From positions 124,001 through 188,000 of the forward strand of contig OY761144.1 in assembly GCA_963664365.1 (NCBI GenBank): DNA of 64,000 nucleotides, read 5' to 3'. This DNA is from VXRN01 sp963664365. GTDB lineage: Bacteria > Chloroflexota > Dehalococcoidia > Lucifugimonadales > UBA1123. A model generated the notes under the pieces. It was not told where the DNA came from. It worked only from the letters and a program-made list of their open reading frames with translations, and searched no databases. The position numbers and the translations under genes were made by a program. This document shows, piece by piece, positions 25,522 through 33,778 of this stretch. Every line of letters starts with the position of its first letter. Position 1 is the stretch's first letter.

Positions 25522-25995
25522 CTATCTTGCGACACCCTCATGGACTCGCTCGCGCTCGGCGAGATGGGTTGCTTTGACAACCTGGACGACAGGGTCCCCG
25601 GTTGAGACATAGCTGTCCGATTCATCGATCTCTTCCAGTGATGCGTCTTTCAATCTCAGCGTTTCGTAGCGGTCTTCCCACTTCGGGGGGTAAAAGAGAC
25701 CAATGCCTACTCCGGTTCCGCCGACGTTCACTCTGCGCGTCTTGAAGGTCTCCGCGACCGATAGTCTGTCGTACACCAGCGTCACCCTGACACTTGCCTT
25801 CGGTCGCTGGATGGAGCCGAGGTATTCGTTGGTGTCCGGATCCGACACTTCTTGGACGTCAGAACTGAGAATGGTGAACTCCATGCCGGATTCAACACCA
25901 TCGGCCTCGCCACGGTTGATGGCCACCTCACGGGCGTTGAGGACGCGAGCAACCTTTCCACGAATGGGTTCAATCTTGGTCGTCATTTTCGTCAT
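25522..25995 (-). CDS. Hypothetical protein, about 157 aa
   Basis: No family recognised. The sequence IEPIRGKVARVLNAREVAINRGEADGVESGMEFTIL resembles beta-barrel domains seen in FlgT/TolB-adjacent or stress proteins with a G-x-V-x-G pattern, but I cannot assign it. No signal peptide. ATG at 25995 overlaps by 26 bases the end of the upstream membrane-protein gene, so the two are probably translated together. An earlier in-frame start at 26037 would lengthen the overlap. Confidence 0.6.
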   Translation of the reverse strand: MTKMTTKIEPIRGKVARVLNAREVAINRGEADGVESGMEFTILSSDVQEVSDPDTNEYLGSIQRPKASVRVTLVYDRLSVAETFKTRRVNVGGTGVGIGLFYPPKWEDRYETLRLKDASLEEIDESDSYVSTGDPVVQVVKATHLAERERVHEGVAR

Positions 25996-26437
25996 ACCTT
26001 TCTCGTTCCTGATCCCATTCAAGCATCTCGTCCACATCGTCAGGGATGATGTCCCTCCAATCTTCCAGTGCGTCCCGTCCGGCGGCTATCTGCCCGTCCA
26101 CCACCGCCCGGATCACGTCAAGGCGGTGGTCGTGGTCTTCCTGCTGAAACTCTTCAATCCTAACAGAAAGGCCATACATGCTCTTGTACATGGAAAGGAC
26201 GCGCCGAAATGCCGAACGCGCGTGAGGGCGAATAACATCCCGCGCCGCGTCCGCCGCGGAACTTCGTCCGAACAGGAACGACCCCGACAGCCCTGTTCCG
26301 AGAATCACGACTTGGAACAGGATAGTTTCAACTGCTGAGAGTTCTCTGGACGATGCTGTGTAGATCATTAGAACTGATATGCCGATGGAGACGACAACCA
26401 GAACTAAGATAAACAGATGATGCCACGACCATCGCAT
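25970..26437 (-). CDS. Small membrane protein with cytoplasmic helical tail
   Basis: 155 aa, no family recognised. Two predicted membrane segments: residues about 6-26 (HLFILVLVVVSIGISVLMIYT) and about 37-56 (VETILFQVVILGTGLSGSFLF). A charged, helical C-terminal domain follows, ending in a very acidic stretch (DDVDEMLEWDQERERYDENDDQD). Overlaps the start of the next gene, suggesting a two-gene operon of a membrane protein and a soluble partner. Confidence 0.6.
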   Translation of the reverse strand: MRWSWHHLFILVLVVVSIGISVLMIYTASSRELSAVETILFQVVILGTGLSGSFLFGRSSAADAARDVIRPHARSAFRRVLSMYKSMYGLSVRIEEFQQEDHDHRLDVIRAVVDGQIAAGRDALEDWRDIIPDDVDEMLEWDQERERYDENDDQD

Positions 26438-26537
26438 AAGACTAGTCCACTCCCGCTAGACATTACCTCCGCGCCTGACCTAATCATACCTGCTTGCGGT
26501 CTTCATTGCGAAGGTTTGGAGGGAGAGGTGATTTCTT

Positions 26538-27512
26538 CTAGGAGTCGTCGATGTGGGGTGGGGGGTGGAGGCGGACGCTGCCAAGCTCGTCGAAGTAGAG
26601 TCGGTCGCCGAAGAGCTTGAGGTTTCTCATGCCGCGGACGGACTCGATGACCTTCTCTTCGGGCATGGATAGCTCCTCGGCCGTGGCGTGGTAGTCGCAG
26701 AGGGTGTCGCGGTAGCAGTCCGCGCAGGGGCCTGTGTCTTCGCGGTCTCCGTACTCTGCCTCGAACTCCTCACGCTCTTTCCTAATGCCCTCGACGTGCC
26801 CGCGAGCGGAGCGGTCGGCCTCGATTATCTTTTCGATGGGGATGGAGGGGTCGATCTCGGCGGGGTGCTTGTGCATCCAGTTAGCTTCGAGCGAGGGGTC
26901 TTGCCAGTCGTCGAGCGGCAGTTCGAGGTCGGCGACCGCGCCGAGGACACGGTCGAGTATCATCTGGCCGGCGGTGATGCGGTGGCAGGGCTTGACGGAC
27001 GTGTCTTCGGGGTCGGGTTCGTGTATGTAGGCCAGGATGGAGGCGAGTTCGGCTCCGTAGTTGGTGATTTCGAGGACGTAGTATTGCGCTTCGTGGACGA
27101 GGTCGGGGACACGGTTGCGGTCGTGAGGTAGTTTGCTGGGATCGTGGAGTCTGACGGGGGCCTGCGGCGGGCCGAGGGCGTCGTCGAGCTTCTCTTCGAG
27201 GCGGGCGACGGGTCTGTCTGAACTGTGATTCGTCTGATTTTGGGATTTCGCTGATTGTGGGGATTGGCTCGGTTCAGGAGATGGAGCGCAGTGCCGAATC
27301 TTGGCGACTTTGCCGAAGCCTCTGTCGTATAGGACCTTGGTTGCCCTGATGCGGTCGTAGGTGTTGGCTTCGGGGTCCTTTCCCTTGGCGATTTCGAGAA
27401 GGTTGTCGAGGACGCGCTGGATTCCGCCGGTGGCATCCTGAAGATGCCGGGCGGCGTGTCCAGCGAAGACTGGGTTGATAGTGGCTGTATGTATTTCGGA
27501 CTTCATGAACAT
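26538..27512 (-). CDS. Paralogue of the terminase small-subunit-like protein, orphan
   Basis: A 324-aa protein clearly related to the one at 9721-10635. It has the same first helical segment (DNLLEIAKGKDPEANTYDRIRATKVLYDRGFGK), the same RPVARLEEKLDDALGP segment, the same second helical segment (YVLEITNYG...PCHRITAGQMILDRVLG) and a charged C-terminal region. The C-terminal part has CADCYRDTLCDYH, a possible metal-binding cluster. The linker includes dispersed repeat DNA (about 27216-27262, TCTGAACTGTGATTCG...) read in frame. Unlike the other copy, no large terminase follows. It may be a second DNA-binding partner or a relic of a duplicated block. Confidence 0.7.
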   Translation of the reverse strand: MFMKSEIHTATINPVFAGHAARHLQDATGGIQRVLDNLLEIAKGKDPEANTYDRIRATKVLYDRGFGKVAKIRHCAPSPEPSQSPQSAKSQNQTNHSSDRPVARLEEKLDDALGPPQAPVRLHDPSKLPHDRNRVPDLVHEAQYYVLEITNYGAELASILAYIHEPDPEDTSVKPCHRITAGQMILDRVLGAVADLELPLDDWQDPSLEANWMHKHPAEIDPSIPIEKIIEADRSARGHVEGIRKEREEFEAEYGDREDTGPCADCYRDTLCDYHATAEELSMPEEKVIESVRGMRNLKLFGDRLYFDELGSVRLHPPPHIDDS

Positions 27513-27536
27513 TAGTTTAGAGCATAAGGTCTTGGG

Positions 27537-27625
27537 ATGTCAAGGGGTGTTTTCGCTGATTGTGGACGCCGGGGCCTGTTTTGGGTATCCACGAAGGGCA
27601 CTAAGGGCGCGAAGTGGAGGGGGTG
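27537..27625. repeat. Fragments of the array-unit repeat
   Basis: Contains TTTCGCTGATTGTGG and TATCCACGAAGGGCACTAAG followed by GGCGCGAAG, both pieces of the unit tandemly repeated at 10684-12520. It lies just upstream of the second terminase small-subunit-like gene, while the array lies just upstream of the first. 27626-27770 shows no gene. Confidence 0.7.
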
Positions 27626-27770
27626 ATGGGGTTTCAGCAAAGGCGCAGCAAAACGGAATCTCCTAGATCCCAAGTTGACGCACGCCTTCTTCTTGTGTAT
27701 CGTCTAGCTACGGGGAGTTAGCTAAGGTTCCCCTATGAGCGCAGAGGGAGGGCACACTCATCCATAGCAG

Positions 27771-28139
27771 ATGCTGCCCCGTGAACTGTCGTACATAATC
27801 CTGTTCCTCATCCAATTTCTGATTGGTCTGTCTTTAGTGGTTTGGCATGAGGTTGGTCGTGTAACCACGGATGGCGCGTTGGAAACTACCCTCAACATCC
27901 TGCAGAGGATGGGCGGGACTGTAGCGCTCTTCGCGGCAATGGCCTATATTGTAATTGAGGTTTGGCGAATGCTTGCTGAAAGATACGAACAGAGACGATA
28001 CCAAGAGGGTAAGGCTGAGGGTAAGGCTGAGGGTAGGGCCGAGGGTGTGACAACAGTTCTCGACGTGCTCGACGATAAGACGCGGAAGGAAGTCGAGCGC
28101 AAGCTCGGACTCAATCGTGAGTCGGAGAACCGAAACTGA
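27771..28139 (+). CDS. Small membrane protein with KAEG-repeat tail
   Basis: 122 aa, no family recognised. Two predicted membrane helices (residues about 7-28 and 45-65) are followed by a cytoplasmic tail containing the short repeats GKAEGKAEGRAEG, then DVLDDKTRKEVERKLG. EG-rich tails of this type are common in transposase-associated and small membrane proteins of unknown role. An ATG at 27735 could give a 10-residue leader peptide just upstream. Confidence 0.6.
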   Translation: MLPRELSYIILFLIQFLIGLSLVVWHEVGRVTTDGALETTLNILQRMGGTVALFAAMAYIVIEVWRMLAERYEQRRYQEGKAEGKAEGRAEGVTTVLDVLDDKTRKEVERKLGLNRESENRN

Positions 28140-28371
28140 CCACATCTCCTCTATAACCTCTACACCACTCATTCCTTACTCTCCCTCTGAGACCTGACTC
28201 GGCTTTTGCCTGGCTCCAGCACACCGCCCATCCTGCCCGCACTCCAAATCTGGCATGATTCTAAGAACGAATCATGTCCATTCAAGGGAGAGGGAACTTT
28301 CGCGCTCTCGTGCGGCGCCTACTGATCCGGGACAGGTTCAACTAGGTGAGCCTGTGTCAGTTGGGCGGTTC

Positions 28372-28400
28372 TTGACGCGCAACGCATCTATCACTAGACT
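28372..28400 (+). promoter_or_regulatory. Candidate promoter of the SfiI-like restriction-modification operon
   Basis: TTGACG (28372-28377), 17-bp spacer, TAGACT (28395-28400). It is placed about 55 bp upstream of the methyltransferase GTG. The rest of the 28140-28454 interval shows no gene, only a short CAAGGGAGAGGG repeat near 28282. Confidence 0.55.
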
Positions 28401-28454
28401 CAGAATAATTTTAGACGCGCTATCGGCGTTAGCCCAATCGAGGGACAAATCGCA

Positions 28455-29408
28455 GTGGCCTCACCCGTGGTGTCGGAATATCTCCAAGAGAACCATATCT
28501 ACTGCGGCGACGCTCGCTCGATGCTCAAGCTCGTCCGTCCAGGCTCGGTCAGCTTGAGCTTTTGGTCTCCCCCGTACTTCGTTGGGAAGTCCTACGAGAA
28601 AGAGCTTACATTCGGCGAGTGGCAGGACCTAATTGGCGAGACCATCGCCCTCCACTTCGACTTACTGAAGCCCGGAGGATTCCTAGCCATCAACATTGCC
28701 GACATCCTGGCGTTCCCCGACATGGATATGCCACGCATCCAGGCTGACAACATCTCCAACAAGAAGGTGAAGATCACGAGGGAGCAGGTACTTCAGGCGC
28801 AGAGTGAGCATCCGTCCTTCAACAGGTACCAACTCGCGGACCTGCTGGGATGCAGCGAACAGACGATTGACCGGCGGCTGAACAACAACAACGTGCGTGG
28901 GGGCAAGTATGCCGTCCAGAGAAAGGTAAAGCTGGTCGGGGGCATGGTGGAGGAGTGGGCGGAGAACGCGGGGCTTTACCTCTACGACCGCAGAGTGTGG
29001 ATAAAGGACCCTTGTTGGGAGAACGGGCAGTGGCACAGCCTGTCCTATCGCTCAGTGGATGAGTTCGAGTACGTCTATGTCTTTTGGAAGCCGGGCATCA
29101 CTACTGTCGATCGAACGCGGCTGACCAGGGCCGAGTGGAGCGAGTGGGGTTCGAGAGGCGTGTGGCACATCCCGTCAGTCCGAGCCAATGTCGAGCACGA
29201 GGCGCAGTTCCCCGAAGAGTTGCCCCGTCGGGTGATACGGATCTTCACCGCCCCCGGCGACATGGTTCTCGATTGTTTCGTCGGCAGCGGCACCACCTCG
29301 GTTGCGGCAATTCGGGAAGGCCGCCGCTACATGGGAATAGAGTTGATGCCACATTACGCGGCGCTGGCCAGCGAGCGATGCCGCAACGCTCAAAGCAGGA
29401 TGATATGA
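28455..29408 (+). CDS. Type II DNA methyltransferase (SPPY motif), partner of SfiI-like nuclease
   Basis: 317-aa DNA amino-methyltransferase of the beta arrangement. Catalytic motif IV SPPY is at residues 38-41 and the SAM-binding motif I DCFVGSGTT near residue 275. SPPY favours N4-cytosine methylation, though N6-adenine cannot be excluded. Between them, residues about 95-150 hold a helix-turn-helix-like insert (FNRYQLADLLGCSEQTIDRRLNN), unusual for such enzymes. GTG starts at 28455, 28467 and 28470 are possible. Its stop overlaps the start of the restriction gene (ATGA), so the pair is coupled. Protects host DNA from the adjacent endonuclease. Confidence 0.87.
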   Translation: MASPVVSEYLQENHIYCGDARSMLKLVRPGSVSLSFWSPPYFVGKSYEKELTFGEWQDLIGETIALHFDLLKPGGFLAINIADILAFPDMDMPRIQADNISNKKVKITREQVLQAQSEHPSFNRYQLADLLGCSEQTIDRRLNNNNVRGGKYAVQRKVKLVGGMVEEWAENAGLYLYDRRVWIKDPCWENGQWHSLSYRSVDEFEYVYVFWKPGITTVDRTRLTRAEWSEWGSRGVWHIPSVRANVEHEAQFPEELPRRVIRIFTAPGDMVLDCFVGSGTTSVAAIREGRRYMGIELMPHYAALASERCRNAQSRMI

Positions 29409-30127
29409 TTCTTGATCCCAGCACGTTGAATGATGACCTTCAGCTTCTCGAACAGATCGAGAAGGCGACAGCGCGCATGGTGACCCAGGCAATCTACGAC
29501 TTTAGGGACGAGGCTCGCGAGTTCTTCATCCACGAGCCGGATCTGGTTGCCGATATTGGGGAAGACATCACGCGAGAAGCTATGGACAGGATGAGCACAT
29601 CAGTAATTCCCGCCAGATTGTTTGGGAAGATCGACTACAAGAGGGCGAGGTACGTATTCCATCCGGAGTACTCAGTAAGACAGGCGCTGTTCGTCGATTC
29701 CAAGGCTGAAAAGGTAGCAGGAGCCGGCCCAGTCACAATTCAAACCGGCCAGACTTCACTGCGGATACGGCAAGTGAGGGGAGGCGAGCCAATAGACGTC
29801 CAGGGCTCTCTGCCGCAGCTTATCCAGATTCAGGGTGACGACTATTTGGTCACGACAGTGTTCGTGAAGTACAACTACGAAGAGTCCGTTGATAAGTCCG
29901 AGAAACACCTTGAGAGCATTTCCATATCTTCCCTTCCCAACGGGATGCTCCAGGAACGTTACAATCCGACACCTGAGCAAACATTCTGGCTTGCGGGCAG
30001 AAACGCGCCAAGTCGTGGAGAAGCCTTTCGTGTAAGAGTTAGCCTACCGCGTCTGAAGCAGGTTGCCAACTGGCGCGTCCAGACCATAAGACTCGTCCCG
30101 GAAGACGCTTACTCTTGGGAGGACTGA
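29405..30127 (+). CDS. SfiI-like type II restriction endonuclease
   Basis: 240-aa protein strongly reminiscent of SfiI (recognises GGCC-N5-GGCC), recalled from memory rather than aligned. Shared landmarks: GKIDYKRARY, LFVDSKAEK, a LPNGMLQERYNP...FW-AGRNAPSRGEAFRVRVSLPRLK block and WRVQTIRL. D77, D98 and K100 fit the active-site spacing reported for SfiI. SfiI is a tetramer that cuts two sites at once. Start ATG 29405 overlaps the methyltransferase stop. Its end overlaps the following SDR frame. The true specificity here is unknown. Confidence 0.85.
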   Translation: MILDPSTLNDDLQLLEQIEKATARMVTQAIYDFRDEAREFFIHEPDLVADIGEDITREAMDRMSTSVIPARLFGKIDYKRARYVFHPEYSVRQALFVDSKAEKVAGAGPVTIQTGQTSLRIRQVRGGEPIDVQGSLPQLIQIQGDDYLVTTVFVKYNYEESVDKSEKHLESISISSLPNGMLQERYNPTPEQTFWLAGRNAPSRGEAFRVRVSLPRLKQVANWRVQTIRLVPEDAYSWED

Positions 30128-31008
30128 TTCGCCAATTGACAGCAAGTAGATTAGGACACATTCCCTCTGCAACCCCCATACAGAATATCCTCGTCACCGG
30201 GGCCTCATCCGGCATTGGCAAGGTCTCTTGCCTGCATCTGGCGGAGAGGGGGTACAGGGTCATTGGCACGAGCCGGTCGCTGGAACGCCTCGCGTCGCTG
30301 TTCGATGAAGCGGAGGCGCGCGGCCTGAAGGTATATGGCGTCGAGTTGGACATGAACTCCGACGAGTCCGTCGGGTCGGTAATGCCCGCGCTGATCGACC
30401 AGTTCGGGTCTATCGACGCGCTGGTCAACAACGCGGGCTTCGGCGTGTGGGGGCCGGTCCAGAGCCTTTCGATAGACGAGTTGAAGACGCAGTTCGAGGC
30501 CAATTTCTTCGGCGCGGTCAGGATGGTCCACGCGGTTTTGCCCGGCATGATCGAGCGCGGAGCGGGCAGGATCGTGAATATCAGCTCGGTTCTTGGCAGG
30601 ATAGGCGCTCCTTTCCACGGCGCATACGTCGCCAGCAAGTTCGCGCTGGAGGGCATAAGCGAATCGCTCAGGGCCGAGCTTGCGCCGTTCGGGGTTTATG
30701 TGTCGGTCGTCGAGCCGGGCCTGTTCGACACCGACTTTCAGGAGAACCAACTGCGCGCCGCGCGAGCCGATGAGCCGGATATGCCCTACGCTCCCCACGT
30801 GCGCCAGTACAGTGACCGCCGCGACCGGTTTCAGTACAGGGGAGCCGACCCCGTGATAGTGGCGAAGGTGATTGAGAAGATCGTCCGCTCTCGGAATCCC
30901 CGATTCAGGTATCCGGTTGGAGTCGATGCGCGGGCCGGAATGGTCGGCGCCCGGCTGCTTCCCGAGCGGCTGTTTCACGCCGCCATAGACAGAGCCACAA
31001 TGAGGTAG
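30115..31008 (+). CDS. Short-chain dehydrogenase/reductase (classical SDR)
   Basis: NAD(P)-dependent oxidoreductase of about 275-297 aa. Cofactor motif ILVTGASSGIG, NNAG motif ALVNNAGFG, catalytic Ser in VNISSVLGRIG, and Tyr-Lys in AYVASKFALEG are all present. The C-terminal RNPRFRYPVGVDA is usual for SDR family proteins of this size. The start is unclear: TTG at 30115 overlaps the endonuclease gene by 13 nt; TTG 30136 and, as a non-canonical option, ATA 30178 are nearer the homologous N-terminus. Substrate unknown; not obviously related to restriction. Confidence 0.87.
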   Translation: MGGLIRQLTASRLGHIPSATPIQNILVTGASSGIGKVSCLHLAERGYRVIGTSRSLERLASLFDEAEARGLKVYGVELDMNSDESVGSVMPALIDQFGSIDALVNNAGFGVWGPVQSLSIDELKTQFEANFFGAVRMVHAVLPGMIERGAGRIVNISSVLGRIGAPFHGAYVASKFALEGISESLRAELAPFGVYVSVVEPGLFDTDFQENQLRAARADEPDMPYAPHVRQYSDRRDRFQYRGADPVIVAKVIEKIVRSRNPRFRYPVGVDARAGMVGARLLPERLFHAAIDRATMR

Positions 31009-31009
31009 C

Positions 31010-33295
31010 ATGTTCGTTGGAGCATCTCCGGGCGGGCGAAGGCGACTTACGTTCGTCGCGGTTATCGCGCTGACGACGGCTCTCGCGGCTTGCAGCGGGC
31101 TCGATTCTCCTCAACCCACCGCAACCCCGTTTCCTACGCCGTCGGTCCCGACAGCGACATCCACTCCTCCGCCGACTGAACCCATATCCGCGCCCGCAAC
31201 TCCGCAAGCCTCGTACCTCGTGCTGAAACTCGTCATCGCGGATCCTCCGCTCGACATGCCGGACTATGACCGAGACGCTTGGGACCACTGGAACGACGAG
31301 GACGGCGACTGCCAGGACGCGAGACAAGAGGCGCTGATCGCCGAGTCCTCCGTACCCGTCACCTTCAAGGATGGGCGGACGTGCAAGGTGGCGTCCGGGA
31401 AGTGGACCGACCCGTACACGGGGGAGGTCGTCGAAGACCCCTCGAAGTTGGACATAGACCACGTGGTGCCGCTTGCGAACGCGCACGATTCGGGCGGACA
31501 CGCTTGGGACTACGCTCGCAGAGCGCGGTACGCCAACAGCCTGGACTATCCCGGACATCTCATAGCGACCACCGCCTCGGCGAACCGCTCCAAGGGACGC
31601 AAGGGTCCCGACGAGTGGCGTCCGCCCGATCAGTCATACTGGTGCCAGTATGCCATCGACTGGGTGGTGGTCAAGAGGAACTGGGGACTGACGGCCACGC
31701 TGTCGGAGTCCACGGCCCTCCTTGTGATGCTGGACACCTGCGAGCGCGACGTGCTCATGCAGACCACGCTCACTAAGGGAGACAGAACGACACCGACTCC
31801 GGCAGCCGCTCCTCCGTCGCCGGCGGCAACCGCGCCCCCGTCCGAAACGCCAACTCCCTCTCCGCAGCCGGCGCCGCTCGATACGAAGTACGATCCGGAC
31901 GGGCCTGACCGCAATTGCTCGGACTTCGATAGTTGGCAAGAGGCACAGGATTTCTACGAGGCGGCCGGCGGCCCCGAGTCCGACCGGCACAGGCTGGACA
32001 GAAACGGCGACGGCGTCGCGTGCGAGTCTCTGCCCGGCGCTCCCGATCAGCCTCAGCCGAGCGCGAAGTTGGTCTCGACCGCCGCCGGGTCCGAGACTCC
32101 GGCCACGCCGACGCCGACTCCCACTCCCGTTGTGTTCACGCCGACTCCGGTTCCTCCCACGTCAACGCCTGTACCAATCCCGCCCACACCAACAGCCATT
32201 CTTCCCACCTCTACCGCGGTCCCATCTTTACCGACACCCATACCTCCCACACCGACTTTCACTCCGACGGCGACTCCAACACCCACTCCGCACCCGCCGG
32301 AAGAGCCAGAAGAACCAGAAGAGCCGGAAGAACCGGAGGAGCCGGAAGAACCGGAGCGCAGCTGCTCGGACTTCGATACTTGGCAGGAGGCCCAGGACTT
32401 CTTCGAGGCGGCCGGCGGGCCAGACTCCGATCCGCACGGGCTGGACGCGAACGGCGACGGCATCGCGTGTGAGTCTCTGCCCGGAGGGCCTCAACAGCCG
32501 CTCTCGACTTCAACGTCTGAAACGTCCGGCGCTCAGTCCGAGGCCGGAGAGCCGGACCGCAACTGCTCGGACTTCAGCGCTTGGCGGGAAGCACAGGACT
32601 TCTACGAGGCAGCGGGCGGCCCAGACTCCGATCCGCATGGGCTGGACGCGAACGGCGACGGCATCGCGTGCGAGTCTCTGCCGGGCGCGCCCACGGAGGC
32701 TTCGTCTGATTCTACGTCGGAGGCCGAAGAGCCGGACCGCAACTGCTCGGACTTCAGCGCTTGGCGGCAGGCACAGGACTTCTTCGAGGCGGCAGGCGGA
32801 CCTAACTCCGATCCGCACGGTCTGGACGGGAACGGCGACGGGGTCGCGTGCGAGTCTCTGCCGGGCGCTCCTACGCAGGCTTCGTCTGATTCTACGTCCG
32901 AGGCCGAAGAGCCGGACCGCAACTGCTCGGACTTCGATACTTGGCGAGAGGCACAGGACTTCTATGAGGCGGCCGGCGGACCCAACTCAGACCCGCACGG
33001 ACTGGACAGGAACGGCGACGGCATAGCGTGCGAATCTCTGCCCGGCGCGCCGAAACAGGACTCGTCCGCTCGGACACCCACGGAGGAGGCCACGGCGACG
33101 CCCACGCCAGCCGCCACTCAGCCTGACGCCACTCAGCCTGACGACGGGTTCGATGACCGCAACTGCTCGGACTTCGATACTTGGCGGGAGGCCCAAGACT
33201 TCTTCGAGTCGGAAGGCGGCCCCGACTCCGATCCTCACAGGCTGGACGGGAACAACGACGGCATCGCGTGCCAGTCTCTGCCGGGCGCGCCATAA
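31010..33295 (+). CDS. Lipoprotein with HNH-type nuclease domain and six Excalibur domains
   Basis: 761-aa surface protein. Lipobox LAAC at residues 25-28. Residues about 70-250 form an HNH/DUF1524-type nuclease domain with DIDHVVPL (148-155) and Cys residues. Then come six copies of the Excalibur calcium-binding domain (NCSDF..WxEAQDFYEAAGGP.SD.H.LD.NGDGVACESLPG), one near residue 303 and five in the C-terminal half. They are separated by Thr/Pro linkers and a run of PEE repeats. Excalibur domains usually sit on secreted nucleases. A cell-surface DNase for nutrient or DNA acquisition is plausible. Starts 2 nt after the SDR stop. Confidence 0.88.
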   Translation: MFVGASPGGRRRLTFVAVIALTTALAACSGLDSPQPTATPFPTPSVPTATSTPPPTEPISAPATPQASYLVLKLVIADPPLDMPDYDRDAWDHWNDEDGDCQDARQEALIAESSVPVTFKDGRTCKVASGKWTDPYTGEVVEDPSKLDIDHVVPLANAHDSGGHAWDYARRARYANSLDYPGHLIATTASANRSKGRKGPDEWRPPDQSYWCQYAIDWVVVKRNWGLTATLSESTALLVMLDTCERDVLMQTTLTKGDRTTPTPAAAPPSPAATAPPSETPTPSPQPAPLDTKYDPDGPDRNCSDFDSWQEAQDFYEAAGGPESDRHRLDRNGDGVACESLPGAPDQPQPSAKLVSTAAGSETPATPTPTPTPVVFTPTPVPPTSTPVPIPPTPTAILPTSTAVPSLPTPIPPTPTFTPTATPTPTPHPPEEPEEPEEPEEPEEPEEPERSCSDFDTWQEAQDFFEAAGGPDSDPHGLDANGDGIACESLPGGPQQPLSTSTSETSGAQSEAGEPDRNCSDFSAWREAQDFYEAAGGPDSDPHGLDANGDGIACESLPGAPTEASSDSTSEAEEPDRNCSDFSAWRQAQDFFEAAGGPNSDPHGLDGNGDGVACESLPGAPTQASSDSTSEAEEPDRNCSDFDTWREAQDFYEAAGGPNSDPHGLDRNGDGIACESLPGAPKQDSSARTPTEEATATPTPAATQPDATQPDDGFDDRNCSDFDTWREAQDFFESEGGPDSDPHRLDGNNDGIACQSLPGAP

Positions 33296-33334
33296 CCTGA
33301 CAGCGGCCAACCCATAGCGGTAAACTGTCCCATA

Positions 33335-33693
33335 CCAAGGCGGCCGGGCGGTCGCTGCCTCGGCATAGGCCGGGGGAGAGGAAAGTCCGAGCTTCACCGG
33401 ACAGGATGCCCGTTAACGGCGGGGCGGGGCGACCCGACGGAAAGCGCTACAGAAACACACCGCCCGCAATAGGGTAAGGGTGAAAAGGCGAGGTAAGAGC
33501 TCACCGCTCCGGTGGCAACATCGGAGGCTAGGCAAGCCCCATCCGGAGCAAGGCCTAATAGGGGGATAAGGGAGTCCGGCCCATCCCCGGGTTGGCCGCT
33601 CGAGCGCGTCGGCAACGGCGGGCCTAGATAGATGGCCGCCATCCGACCTTCGCGGAAGGCCGGATACAGAACTCGGCTTACAGGCCGCCTTGG
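33335..33693 (+). ncRNA. rnpB: RNase P RNA (bacterial type A)
   Basis: The catalytic RNA that trims tRNA 5' ends. Conserved blocks are clear: GAGGAAAGTCCGAGC (P4 5' strand region, about 33376), ACAGAAACACACCGCC, GGTAAGGGTGAAAAGG, and near the 3' end AGATAGATGGCCGCC and ACAGAACTCGGCTTACAG. Helix P1 closes perfectly: CCAAGGCGGCC at 33335-33345 with GGCCGCCTTGG at 33683-33693, fixing both ends (359 nt). It lies immediately downstream of the Excalibur lipoprotein gene and upstream of an IS110 element. Confidence 0.96.
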
Positions 33694-33750
33694 TATTCCA
33701 TGCCATCCCCCAACCCCAAGATACGAGTGGGCGGCGCTCTACTCCCCACC

Positions 33751-33777
33751 TCTGGATTCCGGCCTTCGCCGGAATCA
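33751..33777. repeat. REP-like palindromic element (GGATTCCGGC...GCCGGAATC)
   Basis: GGATTCCGGCcttcGCCGGAATC forms a short hairpin of the REP type. A related copy in opposite orientation lies at 49255-49280 (CATTCCGGCGCAGGCCGGAATCCAG). This copy abuts the apparent left end of the IS110 element. Confidence 0.7.
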
Positions 33778-33778
33778 C

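Noticed and set aside
30178..30180. ATA as a second non-canonical start for the SDR gene
   Set aside because: No ribosome site precedes it and TTG codons at 30115 and 30136 are available, so the case is weak.
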